From NCBI GenBank assembly GCA_021234155.1, contig JAJEKV010000008.1, forward strand, positions 10,036,740 through 10,100,739: a stretch of 64,000 bases of DNA, in the 5' to 3' direction. The notes below the pieces were generated by a model. The model was given only the letters and a program-made list of their open reading frames with translations, ran no database searches and had not been told where the DNA came from. A program made the position numbers and the translations under genes. Shown piece after piece: positions 35,537 to 49,600 of this stretch. Positions within the stretch are counted from its first letter, which is position 1. Every line of letters starts with the position of its first letter. This DNA is from Isoetes taiwanensis. Its lineage: Eukaryota > Streptophyta > Lycopodiopsida > Isoetales > Isoetaceae.

Positions 35537-36026
35537 GGACCCAGAAAAGGGGTGAAGAAAGAAAAAAGGAAAAAAAAAACAGAACCACATCTATGAAAGA
35601 AATGCTGAAGCTACATTTGGAAGAGAAGAGACAAGGCCATAGCCATAGCCATACCATTTTGAAGTCTTGAAGCCCTTGGCAAACATTGTGGACGAAGCAC
35701 AAGTGAGAGGATGAGCAGCTGCTATTCAAAAAAGTGCTCATCTGCAACGGTCTGCTGATGGGCCCACTTGCAGGTTTTACTAACATGTTTTACCAAAAAC
35801 TCCCACGTTCTTAACTCCTAACAGCGAAATGCCCCATAATGCTTCAGCGAACCACGTCCTGCCACGTGCCCCCAAGTTTTTTCCAGCACAGTTTTTTGAA
35901 GGCTACCGTTCTTGAGTTTTACCATCGATTCTGTCCCTCCACCAGCATTCCAGAGCTACTCTTTACCCAGCATTTCGACATTTTTAACCCGCCTGAATGT
36001 CATTCAACAAATCTTCACGTATACAG
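35537..36026. other. 5' flank of the IST1-like gene
   Basis: No gene seen. A stretch of GCCATAGCCATAGCC lies near 35637-35653, and a CACGTG G-box core near 35865. Confidence 0.5.
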
Positions 36027-36445
36027 GAATGCCTACTTGACATTCCTAGGATAGAAATAGTGCTAACACGCGGAGCGTGGAGGCGCTGGTGACATCCCAA
36101 GAATGTCAAATAGGAAGACATCACTGTTACGTGCAGTTCTCCAACCAGAATGTTTGATAAATGTCAAGAATGTCAGGTAAGTTTCAAGAATGTCGAGTAA
36201 ATTTCAAAATCTAAACATCCTAGATTGGAGACTTGCCACTTGTTGCGAAGTGATTAGACATGGGAGCAGAACTACAAGTAATCGATTGTACGTTTCAAGA
36301 ATATATTCTTACATGATGACTGCCGACTCGCGTCAGCGCGAAGGCAGTGATGACTCCCCAAGAATTTGCACTAAAGTGCAATTCTATTAACGTGGATGCA
36401 ACTTATGTTGCATTCAACGAATCAGGTTGTGCCATGTGTCCATAT
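36027..36445. repeat. left inverted terminus of a second putative element
   Basis: GAATGCCTACTTGACATTC opens the stretch and ATGCAACTTATGTTGCATTC followed by GCCATGTGTCC closes it. Both blocks recur, in reverse complement and mirror order, at 55080-55203 (GAATGTCAAGTAAGAAGACATTC; CATAAGTTGCAT; GGACATGTGGCAAC). AAGAATGTCA is also repeated several times internally. Confidence 0.5.
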
Positions 36446-36943
36446 TCATTCAAAAGCCAATGTTCGACTATTTTTCCTTCTCTCTTTTTTCTGGCCATGA
36501 CGGAGCCATGCCGCTGTGGCGCCGGACTGCCGATCTTAGTTCTTGCTTGATTTTTTTGGTTCTTTCTAAAGAACGGCGACTGATTGACGCTTTTAAAAGC
36601 GATTTGTGAAGGTTTTTGAGCCGTATGTTTCATTTTCATGAAGCTTTGAGATTTGCAGGTTATCTTTGAGAATGCATTCTAATTGCTCGTTCATCTTTCA
36701 GATCTGAGGCGCAAGTAGAGGAATATCCATTGTTCTTAGCTTTCTACGGTGATTTAAAAAAAAAATAGTCGTCAGGCAAAAGGTACTCGTCATTGCATAT
36801 TCTTTTCTTGGTTTCTTGGTCACTGTGGAGGATAATCTTCACTATTTTTTGGCTTTCTAAAGTATTTATGGAATACTTGTTCTAGAATCTGTATTTGCTT
36901 TCTGATCTTTGTTGTTTTTGCAGGCTTCTTGTTACAGGTTGAA

Positions 36944-38600
36944 TATGGATGAGCAGATTCCCTCATTTTCTTTACTAAGTGATAGTAGTAGTGCTTGTAA
37001 TGATTTGGAGCCAGATTTTGAAGAAAAGTTGGTCGAAGAATTTGGAGAGACAGCTATTGCATAATACATTGAAGAAGTTCAGGCAAGTGGCTTACTAGGA
37101 GACTCGAATGTGCATATTGATTTTGATGGAGATTCTTATGTGCAGAATAACTTGGAAAATGTAGATTCTGATGTGCAGATTAATTTGGAAAATGTAAGCC
37201 ATGCTGTGCAGAATACAAGATTTAAGAGGCAAGGAAAGGATGTACCATTTTTGGATCTTGATAAAGAAATTGTGAAGGAAGTTAATGAAGGTGGCATTAA
37301 TAAGAGTAAGAAGAAGGTGGATTGGCCCAGAAAAAGATTTGATGAATGGCGTAAGCATCGCGGTCTAAATATTTCTATACGAGTTGAAGATTTGGATAAG
37401 AAGCAATTTGCTGGAATGTTGGAGCAGTTCATTTGTCAAGTGGTTAAACTAGATGGCAGTATGTTTCCAACTGAATCGTGAGTATTTAGAATTCAAGTTT
37501 CTAGAATAGTTTTGAGAATGTAAACTAGATTGTTTAATAATTGTTTCCATCTACAGTTTTCAAGACATGTTCAGAAAATTTGGAGCCATGATAAGACGCG
37601 CACAGGAAATTAGAGTTGCTAAAAGTGGGATTGAGGAGAGGCCATTTGATATCAGAACTTGTCCCATCTCTACCAGAGCTAGGCTAGCCTATGTTGCAGC
37701 TATGAGACGCTCTCGAAATACTCCCAGTGTCTGCAAGAAGAGAAATAAGGTAGACGAAATTAGTTTTGCAGATGAGTTAGCTTTGCTTAGGAATATTGAT
37801 CATCAAATTTAGCATCCTTCTGGTCTTCAGAAGAGATGACTGTTCTACTACGTTTCTAGATGGGGATTAGAGGACAGGGTGAATTGTATAAGGTTGCCAT
37901 TTCTGATTTTAAGACAGGAATTTCTAATGGTCTTGGATATGTTGAGTACGATGAACGGACCAGCAAGAATTGGGATGTTGGAATGGATAAGTATCAGGAA
38001 GAATCTTTTAGAATGTCATTGAAATGTTTTGAAGGGGTGCGATATTGACATACAAGCATCTTGATGCACATTTACCTGCTTTGGAAAATTATAAGTGTGA
38101 GATTTTGCCTCCTGGGAAAGGTGGAAGTGGATGGGAAACAAGTTCACTTTTGCTTCATGCAGACCATCACAAAACCAAGGAGCAATGTGAGTCCTTTTGT
38201 GTTTAATATTTAGTTTATGCAGCTTTATTGGTTGTGCAGATTTTTTAACTTTTTTTATGTCAGGTCTGGTTTAATTCTAAACATAGGGTTAATGAAAGGA
38301 AGTTGTCATCATGGATGAAGTATATGATGAGCGCTATTGGAGTTGACGGGAACTTTAGTGAGAAAAGTGGTCGTGCAACATTTTGCTCTAGAATGACTTG
38401 TAATGATATTCCTTTAAATGTTGGTATGAGCTGTTCAGGCCATCGTACTTCAAAAGCATTTAAACTTTCTTTTTTTATTTCCTTTGTTTAGTTTGTATTC
38501 TATTTATTTCTATTCATTTTATATTTGCAGGCATGACAAAAGCTTGGAAATTCAAGCAAAATCTACCATGGATGTTGTAGCCCGTCCTTTTAACGAAGAT
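36944..38600 (+). pseudogene. Crypton-like (DUF3504-type) tyrosine recombinase relic
   Basis: The frame begins MDEQIPSFSLLSDSSS and meets an in-frame TAA at about 37062. It continues with KKVDWPRKRFDEWRKHRGLN to an intron opening GTGAGT near 37480. The next exon reads FQDMFRKFGAMIRRAQEIRV and DEISFADELALLRN. Stops follow near 37810 and 37858, then MGIRGQGELYKVAISDFK, whose Arg matches the first catalytic Arg of DUF3504/Crypton-type tyrosine recombinases. Further on, SGRATF and SGHRT (38357-38450) occupy the place of the second Arg and the His/Trp-Arg motif; a catalytic Tyr was not found. The last part is cut off by an LTR at 38606. Several stops make it non-functional as written. Confidence 0.55.
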
Positions 38601-38605
38601 GGAAC

Positions 38606-40260
38606 AAGGTGTGACGTTCCAAGTATTTATACGGCATATGTATAAATATATTGACACGTCACCCAGGATAGATATGCCACCATGGGGTATGGTAACCTAG
38701 GGGGTTGACCTAAAAGGGATTAAATTAGCTATGCTAATTTAATCATTAAGGATAATAACCTATAATTAAGGAACTAATATTGAAAAGGGATAATTAGGCT
38801 AATTATGGTTTGGGAAGGTGCCACTTGGCCAAAATCGATTGGCTAGCATGGTGATGCTACTTTGGACCATTAAGGTGGATCACCACCTCCCATATCAGCC
38901 ACAATTCACCTTGAGCAGTTGAGCGCCACCCTTGTGACCAGAGCTGAGCGTCACCTTGAGCAGTTGAGCGCCACCCTTGTGACCAGAGCTGAGCGCCACC
39001 TTGAGCAGTTGAGCGCCTACCTTGTGATTGAGCTGAGCGCCACCTTGCCCAAGTACTTGCACCTGTGTGATCAGAGCTAAGCATCGAGTTTCAGAAGGAT
39101 GGAGGCACCAAACGATAACGGGTCAAGCAGAAATACAGGTGGGTGGCTAGTATAGGCTGATATTCTAGGGTAGCGCCCCTTTTGGGCACTTGTAGTGTTG
39201 TCTTGTTTGTTCTCTCTGTGTTTTACTCGTAGGAGCTAACCCTTGGTTGTAAAGGTAAGTTCTCTTTATATTCTGATTCTAGTTTTGCTCTTAAAGGATG
39301 GATTGATAGTTCTTTGCGTAGTATTACTCTTGGAATGGGGGAATCACGGGGGGTAGAGACCTCTGAGCCCATTTATTGTAGTATGCTCCTAGATAGAGCC
39401 CTGTAGTATCCCATTAGATGCGGCCTGTGTACAAGAGACCACCGTCGTAGATGCTATGGTCCGCTTTAGCACCGAAGAAGGGAACCTGATGGTGAAGTGG
39501 GGGTGGGGTCTTGCAACGAACATAAAAGGCTCCTGAGACTCCTACATTAGGGCTAGGCCCGATGGCCAAATCCGCGTGGAGGGCCGGGTATGGGTCCGAC
39601 ACTCCACTGGTGTAGAGGTGTGACCCGTATGGGGCACCTTGCACTTTGAGTAGATTTAGGGTGAGTAAGTTCCGGTATGGATCGCGGGTCGTGATGCGCA
39701 CGTATTCCTCTAAGCTCACCCATGGAACCAGCTGGATCCCCGGAAGGGGCGCTTCCCTCGACACGCCTCATCTGGGCCGGTCGTCATGAACCCCGAGTAG
39801 GCTCGGCCCGGGGTGATACCTCGAACTGCGTCTCCCAGGAAGGCTATAGCGAAGCCATAGCGTGACTTCGACCCATCCGCAAAGTGTGCACGGGAGGGCG
39901 GATGGAGTGGACAACCCAGCCAATGTTCTATGCCCGATAGCGCCATGTCAAGATTGATTCCTGCACGCTCTCCGAGACCTAGCCAGTCCGGTCGATCCTC
40001 ACTAGAGTCCGAGCCGGGGTAGAACCATGGGTTTGGGGTGTTTTCCTAGGTTTAGATGCATATTCTTTGCCGTTGGTACTTGGATGGATCGCCACCCTTC
40101 GTGGTGGTTATTTATATATGATTTATGCTATGTGCTAACCCTTGTATTCAACGCATCTATACGTAGGAGCCCATTGAAGCGTGGGCCTAATGACCCCTCT
40201 GGTCCTTCACTTGAGCATCTTATTATAGATGGCGAGTTTAGGCGGAGGGCCACGGCTAAT
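38606..40260 (+). repeat. LTR copy in plus orientation, 3' end missing
   Basis: Begins TGTGACGTTCCAAG and aligns over its whole length, in reverse complement, with 40260-41848 and 52653-54304. An internal minisatellite of GAGCGCCACCTTGAGCAGTT units lies at 38910-39060. It stops at GGCTAAT, where the neighbouring inverted LTR begins, and so lacks about 75 bp of the 3' end. Confidence 0.8.
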
Positions 40261-41848
40261 GGCACGCTCCCACGAACATATCGGCCCTCGGGCGGTATAC
40301 ATCACGAGGACTTTCCCCTCCCATGGCGACCAATTAGCCTAAGAAATAATTCCGCCTAACTCCATGCCATCTACTAATAGGATGCTCAAGTGAAGGACCG
40401 GACGGGTTAGGGTCATTCCCCAGACTTCAATGGGCTCTACATATGGCGAATATATTGGGTTAGAACATTGGCTAAATCATATATATAAATAACCACCCCA
40501 GGTGGCGATCCATCCAAGTACCAACCGCGTAAATATGTATCTAAACCTAAGAAAACACCCCACGCTAGGAGCCAGTTCTACCGCTTTCGAGACCAAAGGG
40601 AGGATCGACCGCGGCCAGGTCTCAAGAGATCGGTTCATGATGCCCGCCCGATGCTATCGGGCATAGAACATTGGCTAGTTGCCCCCATCCGTGATCACAA
40701 GGTTCCATGGGTCGAGCTAGCCATGAATTCGCTTATAACTCCCCCATCCGAGGTATCACCCCACTTACTCACCCCAAATCCCACCATGAGGCAGACGTGG
40801 GAAGCATACCTCCACACCTTCACAAGGGTTCCAGTGTTAGAGGAATACGCACGCCCCTACGCGGATCCATAGCCCACGCCCAGCCCAAATCTACTCAGTT
40901 CCCAGGTGCCCCATAATGGGTAAGACCCCACCCGGTAATTCTTCACCATCCATACAGGTTCCCTTCTACCTGGACGGGCAATCGCCATAGCATCTACTTC
41001 AGCCTTTATGTTCGGCACTCCCACCCCCACTTCAACATCAGGTTCCTTCTTCCGGAATACCAATGTGGTTTGTGCCGCATCTAACTAGGAGCTCTATCTA
41101 GGAGCATACTACACAAATGGGCTCGAGGTCTCTACCTCGCGATTCCCATTCCAAGAGAGTAATACTTCACGCTAAAGAACTATCAATCCATCCTTAAGAG
41201 CAAAAACCGTAATCAATATAAAGAGAACTTACCTTTACAACCAAGGGTTAGCTCCTACCAGTAAAACACGAGAGAAACAAACAAGACAACACTACAAGTG
41301 CCCAAAAGGGCGCTACCCTAGAATATATCAGCCTACTACCACCTACCCACCAGATTCCCCGGGTTTGACCCGTATCGCTATGCTTCCATCCTTTCCGAAA
41401 CTGATGTCGCTCCGATCACACAAAAGTACTTCATAGGTGGCGCCGCCAATCACAAGGTAGGCCAACCGCCAAGGTGGCGCCAGCCTCGGTCATTAAGGGC
41501 GGCGCCAATCGGCCAAGGTGACGCTACCGTCGTCACAACAAGGGGTGGCGCCAACCGCCAAGGTGAATTGTGGTTTATATGGGAGGTGGTGATCCACCTT
41601 AATGGTCCAAAGTAGCATCACCATGCTAGCCAATCCATTTTGGCCAAGTGGCACCTTCCCAAACCATAATTAGCCTAATTATCCCTTTTCAATATTAGTT
41701 CCTTAATTATAGGTTATTATCCTTAATGATTAATTTAATCCCTTTTAGGTCAACCCCTAGGTTACCATACCCCCATGGTGGCTGCGATCTATCCCGGGTG
41801 ACGGTCAATATATTTATACATATGTCGTATAAATACTGGAACGCCACA
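40260..41848 (-). repeat. 3' LTR of the Ty3/gypsy element
   Basis: In element orientation (minus) it starts TGTGGCGTTCC at 41848 and ends GGGAGCGTGCCA at 40260, giving the usual TG...CA ends. It is similar to the 5' LTR at 52653-54304, though with many small gaps. Confidence 0.8.
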
Positions 41849-41858
41849 TTCTCTCCTT
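41849..41858 (-). other. polypurine tract
   Basis: On the minus strand AAGGAGAGAA immediately precedes the LTR start TGTGGCG. This is the expected plus-strand priming site. Confidence 0.7.
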
Positions 41859-42599
41859 AGAAATAATCTTGTCCCTCGGCGATTGGGGTTAGATACAATT
41901 GTAGTAAATGACATTATGACTAAGGAAAATCCTTATTTTCGAAGTAATATATTAAAACTTGAAAGTTTAAAAATGGTTTAAGCACCGGCAAAAAAGTTCA
42001 CATGATTATCCAAATAAAAGAGTTCATGACCGAGGTCCAATGCTAACATCGGAATAGCAACAAAACAAAGACGTGTAGACAAAATAAAACCAAGAGTTCG
42101 GGCTATCAAGAACCCTCTAACATCCGCAGGTCAAATGCATCGCTCAATCGGCCTCACATGTCAAGATATCAAGATATATAATTAGATTGTGGTTGAAGGA
42201 CCACCCCCTTATAATTAAAAAAACTCTATCTACGAGGGAACCTATCATGTCTATGGTTTGCACGTTTGAGCATAGGAATGGTCAAGTTCCCATTGTAGCC
42301 GAGATGAATGCGTCTATCACCTATATGCTTCGTGAGCAAGTCGGTCAGGTCAACATTGACGGTATACCACGCCCCAGAGAACAACAAAAGGTGATCTCTA
42401 TCATCCAGAACGATTATTATTCACGATGCATCTACCCCTCTAGAGCGCTTTTACTTTGGCAATCAAGCTTCCAAAACACGGGTGCTGGGTTGATAGCATC
42501 GATGATGGTGCGCCTTGAGATTCCCGCATGAAGTCCGGATAGTGCTTGTCAAGGTCTATCTTCATCACCCAAGTAGCATCCTCAACCGTAAGTGCTTCC

Positions 42600-43590
42600 A
42601 CTTAACCAAGTATTGCAACATTTGAGTCCTTCTCGGTTTGTTTATATGCACGATCAAGAAGAGCTTCGTGCACTATTTCCAACCGCTCCTTCCATTATTT
42701 CTAGGAGGGTTGGGGTATCCAAAACCTCCTCCTGCGATCGGGGTGTGTTGTTTCGTAAGACTCCATGCGAAAGACCTTTTTGGATCTTCAAGCGGGCCAC
42801 AATTCCAAGCGATATGCCCGCTCTCCAACACGCTCAGAATTTTGAACGGTCCAGCCCATCCGGTGCCAACTTCGGGTTAAGCAATCTTAAGCTTGGCTTG
42901 TTTCACCTTAATCTTAAAAACCGATTCACCCACTGAAAACGCCATGGGTTTACGGCTTATCGCCTACACTCTTCCGACGACTTCACGCGGCTAATAAATA
43001 ACCACCTAACTTCTTCATTGGCTTTGCATCTCCAAAGGAGTTGTTGAAAACCTCCACTTTAGAAACGGGTTATGCCGTGTGTCCGAGTAAGACATTGATA
43101 ACCATACTTATCATAAAGGAGACATCTTGGAAGATTCCCGCTTTATAACGCTGTAGGCTTAACTTCGACCGGATAAATATAGTCATTACTTTGTGATTGC
43201 TTTACCTCCACATAACTTCGCAAAGATATCCTCTATAATCGCGTTGGTGCGCTCGTCGACCATCTGTTTGAGGATGATATGCCGCACTCATAGCAAGCTT
43301 GGTCCGTATGGCGGCAAAGAAATCTTTCCGAATGCACTTACAAATTTGGGATCCTCATGGGATAATGACAACCCGTGGCATTCCGCTGTCCCGCAAGATC
43401 TCCTTGGCAAATAGTAGAAGCGGTATCGGGCTACGGGTATCGATTGGCAATGACATGGCAAGAAATGAAGCCATTTTCGACAATTTGTCGACTACCACCA
43501 TTAGCATCATATCCGCGAGATGCATTGGAAGGCCCACAAATGAAATCCATGGTGATGACTTCCCACTTGGCGTTAGGCACATCCAGAGGT
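42600..43590 (-). pseudogene. integrase and C-terminal region remnant
   Basis: Minus-strand frames give SSPWISFVGLPMHLADMMLM, VVVDKLSKMASF and GMPRVVI (43355-43582), the integrase catalytic core. Next, in another frame, come IRTKLAMSAAYHPQTDG near 43240-43310, and WAGPFKIL with a following GERAYRLEL-like stretch near 42800-42860, typical of the gypsy integrase tail. The second catalytic Asp region is frameshifted. Confidence 0.7.
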
Positions 43591-45229
43591 TGCAACTCTC
43601 GGAACTCTTAATTGTTCAGCCTTGGTTTTGTTGGACATACGACATTAATCGCTTAATGTATCTAGCAATATCCTTTTTCATCAAGGCCGAAATAACTGGG
43701 CGGGATCTTAATACTAGAGTTGTCCCGAGGGGACCTATTTAGGTTCATCAACCCATAGGTCCCTCAATCCCTTCTCCATATTAGGGACTAGTTCTTCATG
43801 ACACTTATGAGATTTTAAATATGAACACCAATTGTAGGACTAACTCGAAGTTGTACCACCATATTCAATGGCAAAAATAAAATTCTTCACAAGTTTGGCA
43901 CAATGTCGCGCCTTGAAATACACTCCGGTGTGGTTTGATGATGTGATATAATCTCATAATGATCTTACTGGAATACAATTTGGAAGTATGATGAGTACTT
44001 CTATGAGCGTAGTCTACAAATATCACTCATTTTTGGAAATTTCATGTGATTTCATAAAAATTTTGATGTACCAATGACCAAATCATAATTTCAATCCAAA
44101 TTTGTTCAGTCTGTAAGAATTACGGAAGCGACATCAGGAACCATTCATATCCATAATGTTTAAATAGAGATAAGGTGTAAGAAGGCACTATTATTTTCAA
44201 TGGAAATAGATACTAAGTACTACCGTCTTGCCAAATGGTTTATTTTTCAAAGTGGAGTGGTACTATAGTTTTCAAAGTTTTGACCCTAGGGGACCTAGCG
44301 GGTCCATGAACTTTGAACTTCAAACTTCGAGAATTATTTCTCGAAAATTCTACCATAGATTTTCCTAGTTCTTCTTGTGATAGATTCTTATATCATGATT
44401 TTAAGATGGAAGAATTAAATTCTAGGAAAATCATTTTTGCAAATATGACTTTGAGAATAAGCTTACGACACTTTATTAGGCTCCACATTATGTTTGGTAA
44501 TAGAAGCTTTCTATATTTTTCATAAATTTTTCCTTATATGTACACTCTGGAGGGACAACATATTGTGAGTATGTAGACAAATTCTTCATCTGAATTTATA
44601 ATAGAATTTCAAAAAAGTGTATGTGAATGAGCCCCATTTTGGGTTCATCAGGGACAACTCTAGTGTTAAGTAGGTCAATACATAAAACCATGTCGACTAT
44701 AGAGGTACATTTGTGCCGTTATCATGGAGGATGGAAACTTCACATTACTCGGTCGAGGTACACACAACTTATCCTTGTGATGTAACAAATTGCCCTCTTT
44801 TTATATGAGCGAGGAAAGCTTGGCGTTTCCATCGTCGTGCCTCCTTGCCAAGCTACCCCAAACTTCCACGCGAGCCGGGATAAAAGTGGCCAAGGAGTGC
44901 GATTTCTCTGTTTCCAAACTCGCGGTGAGTGTAGAAATTACATTGCAATGGGTTCGAGGGTTACCAAGGGATGGCGTGATAGTGCATCGCCAACCATTAT
45001 TGCTTGCCGGGCTTATACATGATCCTCAAAATCATATTCCTCAATTCCATCCATCTCTCGAGGAGTTGAGATTATTTGGTGGATAAATAGCGGAGACTTT
45101 GGTGATCGCGCCATGGAATCTCTACCAAGAAGGTAGTGTCTCCATATCCCGTGAACAGGACAACGATATGAGTTCTACGATCATGGGTAGGGTATGTCCA
45201 TTTTACATTCAATGGATTCATTTTCTTTG

Positions 45230-46072
45230 AATCGCAGGCAATAATCTCCCCTCACGCATTAGGACTCCATAGGTAGCAATCTTACTAGCATCGTTGGCCA
45301 CTAGCTATCCTTTTGAGGATCGGGCAATGTAAGGGCCCAGATGCGGGCGTTAAAACATCCTTAAGCTTACGAAAACTCATGGACTTTTGCTTTCCAATAT
45401 TTCCATCAATCCTTCACCTTCGTGCTTTGTGAGATCGATGAAGGTCTGCGGCAATTGCAAAATCCTTAACAAATTCGCGATAATATCCAGCTAGTCCCAG
45501 AAACTTGGGACTTCGGTATTACGGAATAGGCCAATCCCTTGCGCTTCTATTTTCTTTTGGATATGTGGCAATTCCCTCTGAAATGATATGCCCCAAATAA
45601 TAATCCCACCTTGGGGTAGCAAACTTGCCAGAGAACTTGGCAAAAAGTTGGTGGCCTTAACTTTTGTAGAGCCAGCCTAGATGTTACTCATGCTCCTTAA
45701 AGTTTACTATAAGATGAGAATGTCGTCGAAGAAAATAACAAAATCATCAAATATTGGCGAAGACGTCGTTCATCAACCATGAAAGTTCTGCGGGGCGTGT
45801 AGTTAATCCAAAGGCATAGCGGTAAGCTCATAATACCCATATCTGAGTGCGAGAAAAGCGGACTTATGGATATCCTCCTCCTTTATCCTTATCGATAATT
45901 TATCAGGAATGAGTAATCTTTGAGAAATATTTATTGCCACAAGCTGGTCCATTAGATCATCACGCCTAGGCAAAACATAGCGATTCTTGATGGTATGCTT
46001 ATTGAAACATATAATCAATACACATCCTCGATAGTCCTTTTTCTTAACAAAAGGATAGAGAGCCAAAGGCAA
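45230..46072 (-). pseudogene. reverse transcriptase remnant (Ty3/gypsy type)
   Basis: Minus-strand frame 46072-45803 reads FVKKKDYRGCVLIICFNKHT, IKNRYVLPRRDDLMDQL and IRIKEEDIHKSAF...YGYYELTAMP, the fingers and palm of gypsy RT. In shifted frames FFDDILI (the YxDD-equivalent, here F-D-D), DWPIP, FLGLAGYYREFVKDFAI and DASK follow down to about 45230, leading into the RNase H region. Confidence 0.8.
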
Positions 46073-46479
46073 AAGCAGTAGGTCGAGATGAAACCTGGGT
46101 TTTGGTATCTGGGTTGTTTCTTAAGCTCGCCAGCTACGGAGGGACTCATTGATTGAGGGAGGCCTTCTTTGGTAGGCTTAGTGCACGGTTCCAAAGCTAT
46201 CTAAGCGTTCTGCCCTCTAGAAGCGGGGAAGCTTGCGGATCTCATGCGGAAGATCACTAAATTGTGAGGAGAAGGCTAGCAATCCCCTCGGCAGGAATTA
46301 TCGTTACATACGTTTGTATCGACTCAATGGAGGCAAGTCTAATGAGAGGAGCTTTCATAGCGTGTAACTTTATCTAAGCGTCGATGGAATGAGATGCATA
46401 GCTGGGGTTGAATGGATCACCTTTTATAGTTCTGGGCTCCATTGGCGTTGAAGAGTAACCTCCGTTTCGCGGTCTATAT

Positions 46480-46640
46480 TGGCCTTTGCGGATGCCAAAA
46501 TTCCATACCAACAATAAGATCATATTTGCCAATGTCCATTAACTTCACGACACCCAAGGCAAGCGGGTACTGGTAACTCCATCTTAAAGGATTATCTGAC
46601 GGACCATGAATGCGATCTTACTGCTGGCGGCGTGGCTGGC
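46480..46640 (-). pseudogene. retropepsin-region remnant
   Basis: The frame LMDIGKYDLIVGMEFWHPQ fits the C-terminal part of gypsy aspartic proteases (…YDVILGMDW…). The catalytic DSGA motif was not found intact. Confidence 0.5.
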
Positions 46641-46699
46641 TTTGGTGGGATCTCAATGTTTCAAGCGCTGCAATACTTGGGCCATTCTAGGAAAAGCAA

Positions 46700-49600
46700 A
46701 ATTATGTGTACTACATTATCCATCAAAATTATAGAAGGCTTCTTGTCTACTTGGCGATGAAAAGGTGGAAATAACGGAAGGTGACTTTCGATTACCCGGT
46801 TCAATGGGCGCAAAATATGAGCGCCGTGAATGTACTGGAACCTGCGTCCTCGACTGTAGTGTGGACTCAAGATCATCCCAATCAAGATTAGGCCGCTGGC
46901 CACATTTGCAGGCGTCTAGCGTGGCGGTAGGGACAATTTTGCATAAAAGTGGCGAATTACCGCGCCACACTGTATGCTTTATCTGGCCGGAGCTGTTCTC
47001 GAGAGCCTCTTTAGGAATAGGCTGTAAAAGGTTGAACTTCGCTATACATTTATTATTCCCGATTGCTCAGTCTTGAGAAGGTGACTTTTCTTTTCTGGCG
47101 GCCATAAAGTTACTGTTGAGGGGCCACAGGACTTGGTGGCCGGGGTTTTGTAAAGGTGTGGGCGTGAGCTGCGAGTAGGGAAGCGAGGGCGGATCTTGTG
47201 CTTTTGGTGTTAATGCCTTAGCCTCGGCCACTTAAGCTGACTTGGGGTCCTCGCCTTAACCGATACGTTTAATAGATGGGAGCCAATCCTTCAATGTAAC
47301 CCTCCAACCCTCTTTCATTCATCCACGAATTTTGCTCTGACCTCCGGTAGCATGAATTCATCGGTGTAGGCTGAGCAGGCATTCCTTACGCTCTAACTTG
47401 TAGAAGGTGCGGATCACGATGGCATTTTGTCGCCGCGGGGCACATAATCACGACTTAAAAGCAGCAGAATTTCACGAAGTTGCATCACGCTCTGTCTAGA
47501 TGCTTGGCTGCGGCATAGCCCTTCCGCAAATACGGGCAGCCACATGGGTTTGTGGTAGCAACCTTCCTGTATCAGCACTACGTCATGCCATGGGAGCGAC
47601 CAGCTCCTTCATCTCGTCGAGGCAGGTTTCGCATTGATCCACCTCTGAATTTTCCATCAAAGCGGGCGGTTCACGTTCTTCCATATCTTGGTTATGGGTT
47701 TGTGTCAACCGTTTTCGCGGTACTCACTGTCCGGCGCTTTGTGGTACGGATGATCGCGAGGCGACTCAAGGACAAAGTGGTAGGAGTCTGCGAGGAGATT
47801 GGCTATCCTGGAAGAACTTTCCGACGGTTGACATGGGGCTTCCCTCTTCACAGGGTCACGGGCTGATGCAGCGATTGGGCCGGGGTCTTTGTGTAGGTGG
47901 ACTTAGGCGGTTGTGGTAATTCGGTCAGATCCTCTTGAATATCTTTGAGGTGGATTGGCATGCAACATATAGATACGTAACTTCGCCTAAGCGCCTTTTC
48001 GTGCTGCTCCGGTTCACGTTGGGGTGTTAACTGCGGCATTTGAGATGCGCGGGAGGCGGCGTTCGTGCTGCAGATCTATATGGAGCATAACAAGATATAA
48101 GCAGAGTTTCAATCAACATCATTTTGGGGTGCTGAAGTAAGAGTGAATAAGAGACAAAGAGAAAAGTTTGATTATAAGTCAAAACTCTTGTTACATTCGA
48201 AAACTTCACCTTGAGGTAGTTATCAACTTAAAGTTAAGTAAGATACAAGTGGATTTTTTATACATGAGCCACTTCCTTAGTCCTGCGCAACATAATAAAG
48301 CTCATGGAGGAGGTCCGGACCTAGGGATTATAAGGAATTTTTATGGCCGAATGAGTGAACACTTTCGCGTGCGACTCCTTGAGCTTGTAGCGTGCCGGGC
48401 ACGAGGATGATAACGGGTTGATAATCCCAGTGGGGCTAATGATGAGGAGGTTGAAAAGCCTCCTTGATAAATAGAAAATTTGCACCCTGGTGGTCGTTGG
48501 CATCCTCAAAAGCTTCGTGCTTTGGACATATTCCGGTAGTCCCCGTAATGTGACAAGGGTCCATTCGGATCGTCAGGCAGTTCGGGAGGATGGTAACTAT
48601 CTCCATCCCTTGTCGGGATCATAAGGTTCTTGGCACCGACAGAAGTTCCCTCCATCTCATCTTCACCCTCTACGTTCGGATACTCTCTCATATCTTTAGC
48701 CATAATCTTGTTGGAAGTCCAATTCATCCCTCAATATAAATTAAAAGTGATTCTCTCTTCATTACTCCTCGGTGTTTCTTACATAAGCGGTGAGGAATAG
48801 TACTCGTACCAAGGAATTGAGATATAATGGCGCATCCGGAAGAGACCCATTCAAGAATATATTGGCATTATGTATTGATTGATACAATGAGCGTCAATCA
48901 TAAGGATAACACATCACAGTGATAACCATGGCTTAAGACATTGCGTGAAGAGGCCCTGACTATTTCAAAATGCAAAGCCATAATACAATCATCAGGAGCT
49001 GGGTCCCTCGTCTTAGATCCATCGGTGAGGAGGTGGGCGGTAGCATCAACGTGGCTAGAGACTATGAGAGAAGCTGGCTTCCGGTACAACGCCTCGGGTG
49101 GCAAACAAGTAATAAAAGATGCGCATACAAGGAGAGCATTATTGTATGACCATACGTCCCCAATCTTTGCTTATAGCCAAATCCTCTGGACCAAAGTAAT
49201 GGTGGTGACGTGATAGTCAATCTTCTTATGTTGAAGTCGATGTTGGGCCCACCAAGAAACTGCAGGAAAGGCCCTAGGTTCTTGGAGGAAAACAGCACCT
49301 CTCTCCTTGTAGGAAGAAGTGAGAGAAAGAATCCGGGGCACATGGTTGCCCATTACTTCTTTCCCGAGGATCTCTGGAGGTCTCAGCTTCTCTTTCCCAG
49401 TTAGCGGGGATCTTCTCTCCTCTTCTTCTTCCTTGTCATCCCTTAAGGCTGACCTTCGTGTCCCAAAGGTCTTCCTCATCCCCGATCTACCTCTCCCATG
49501 GTGATTTGCAAGGTGGGATTACTTGAGAGGGAGCCTCCCATTTTGTAAGTGGTCCTCAGGAGAGCTGTGGTGTGTCACTCAATAAGAAGCTGCCCGAGAA

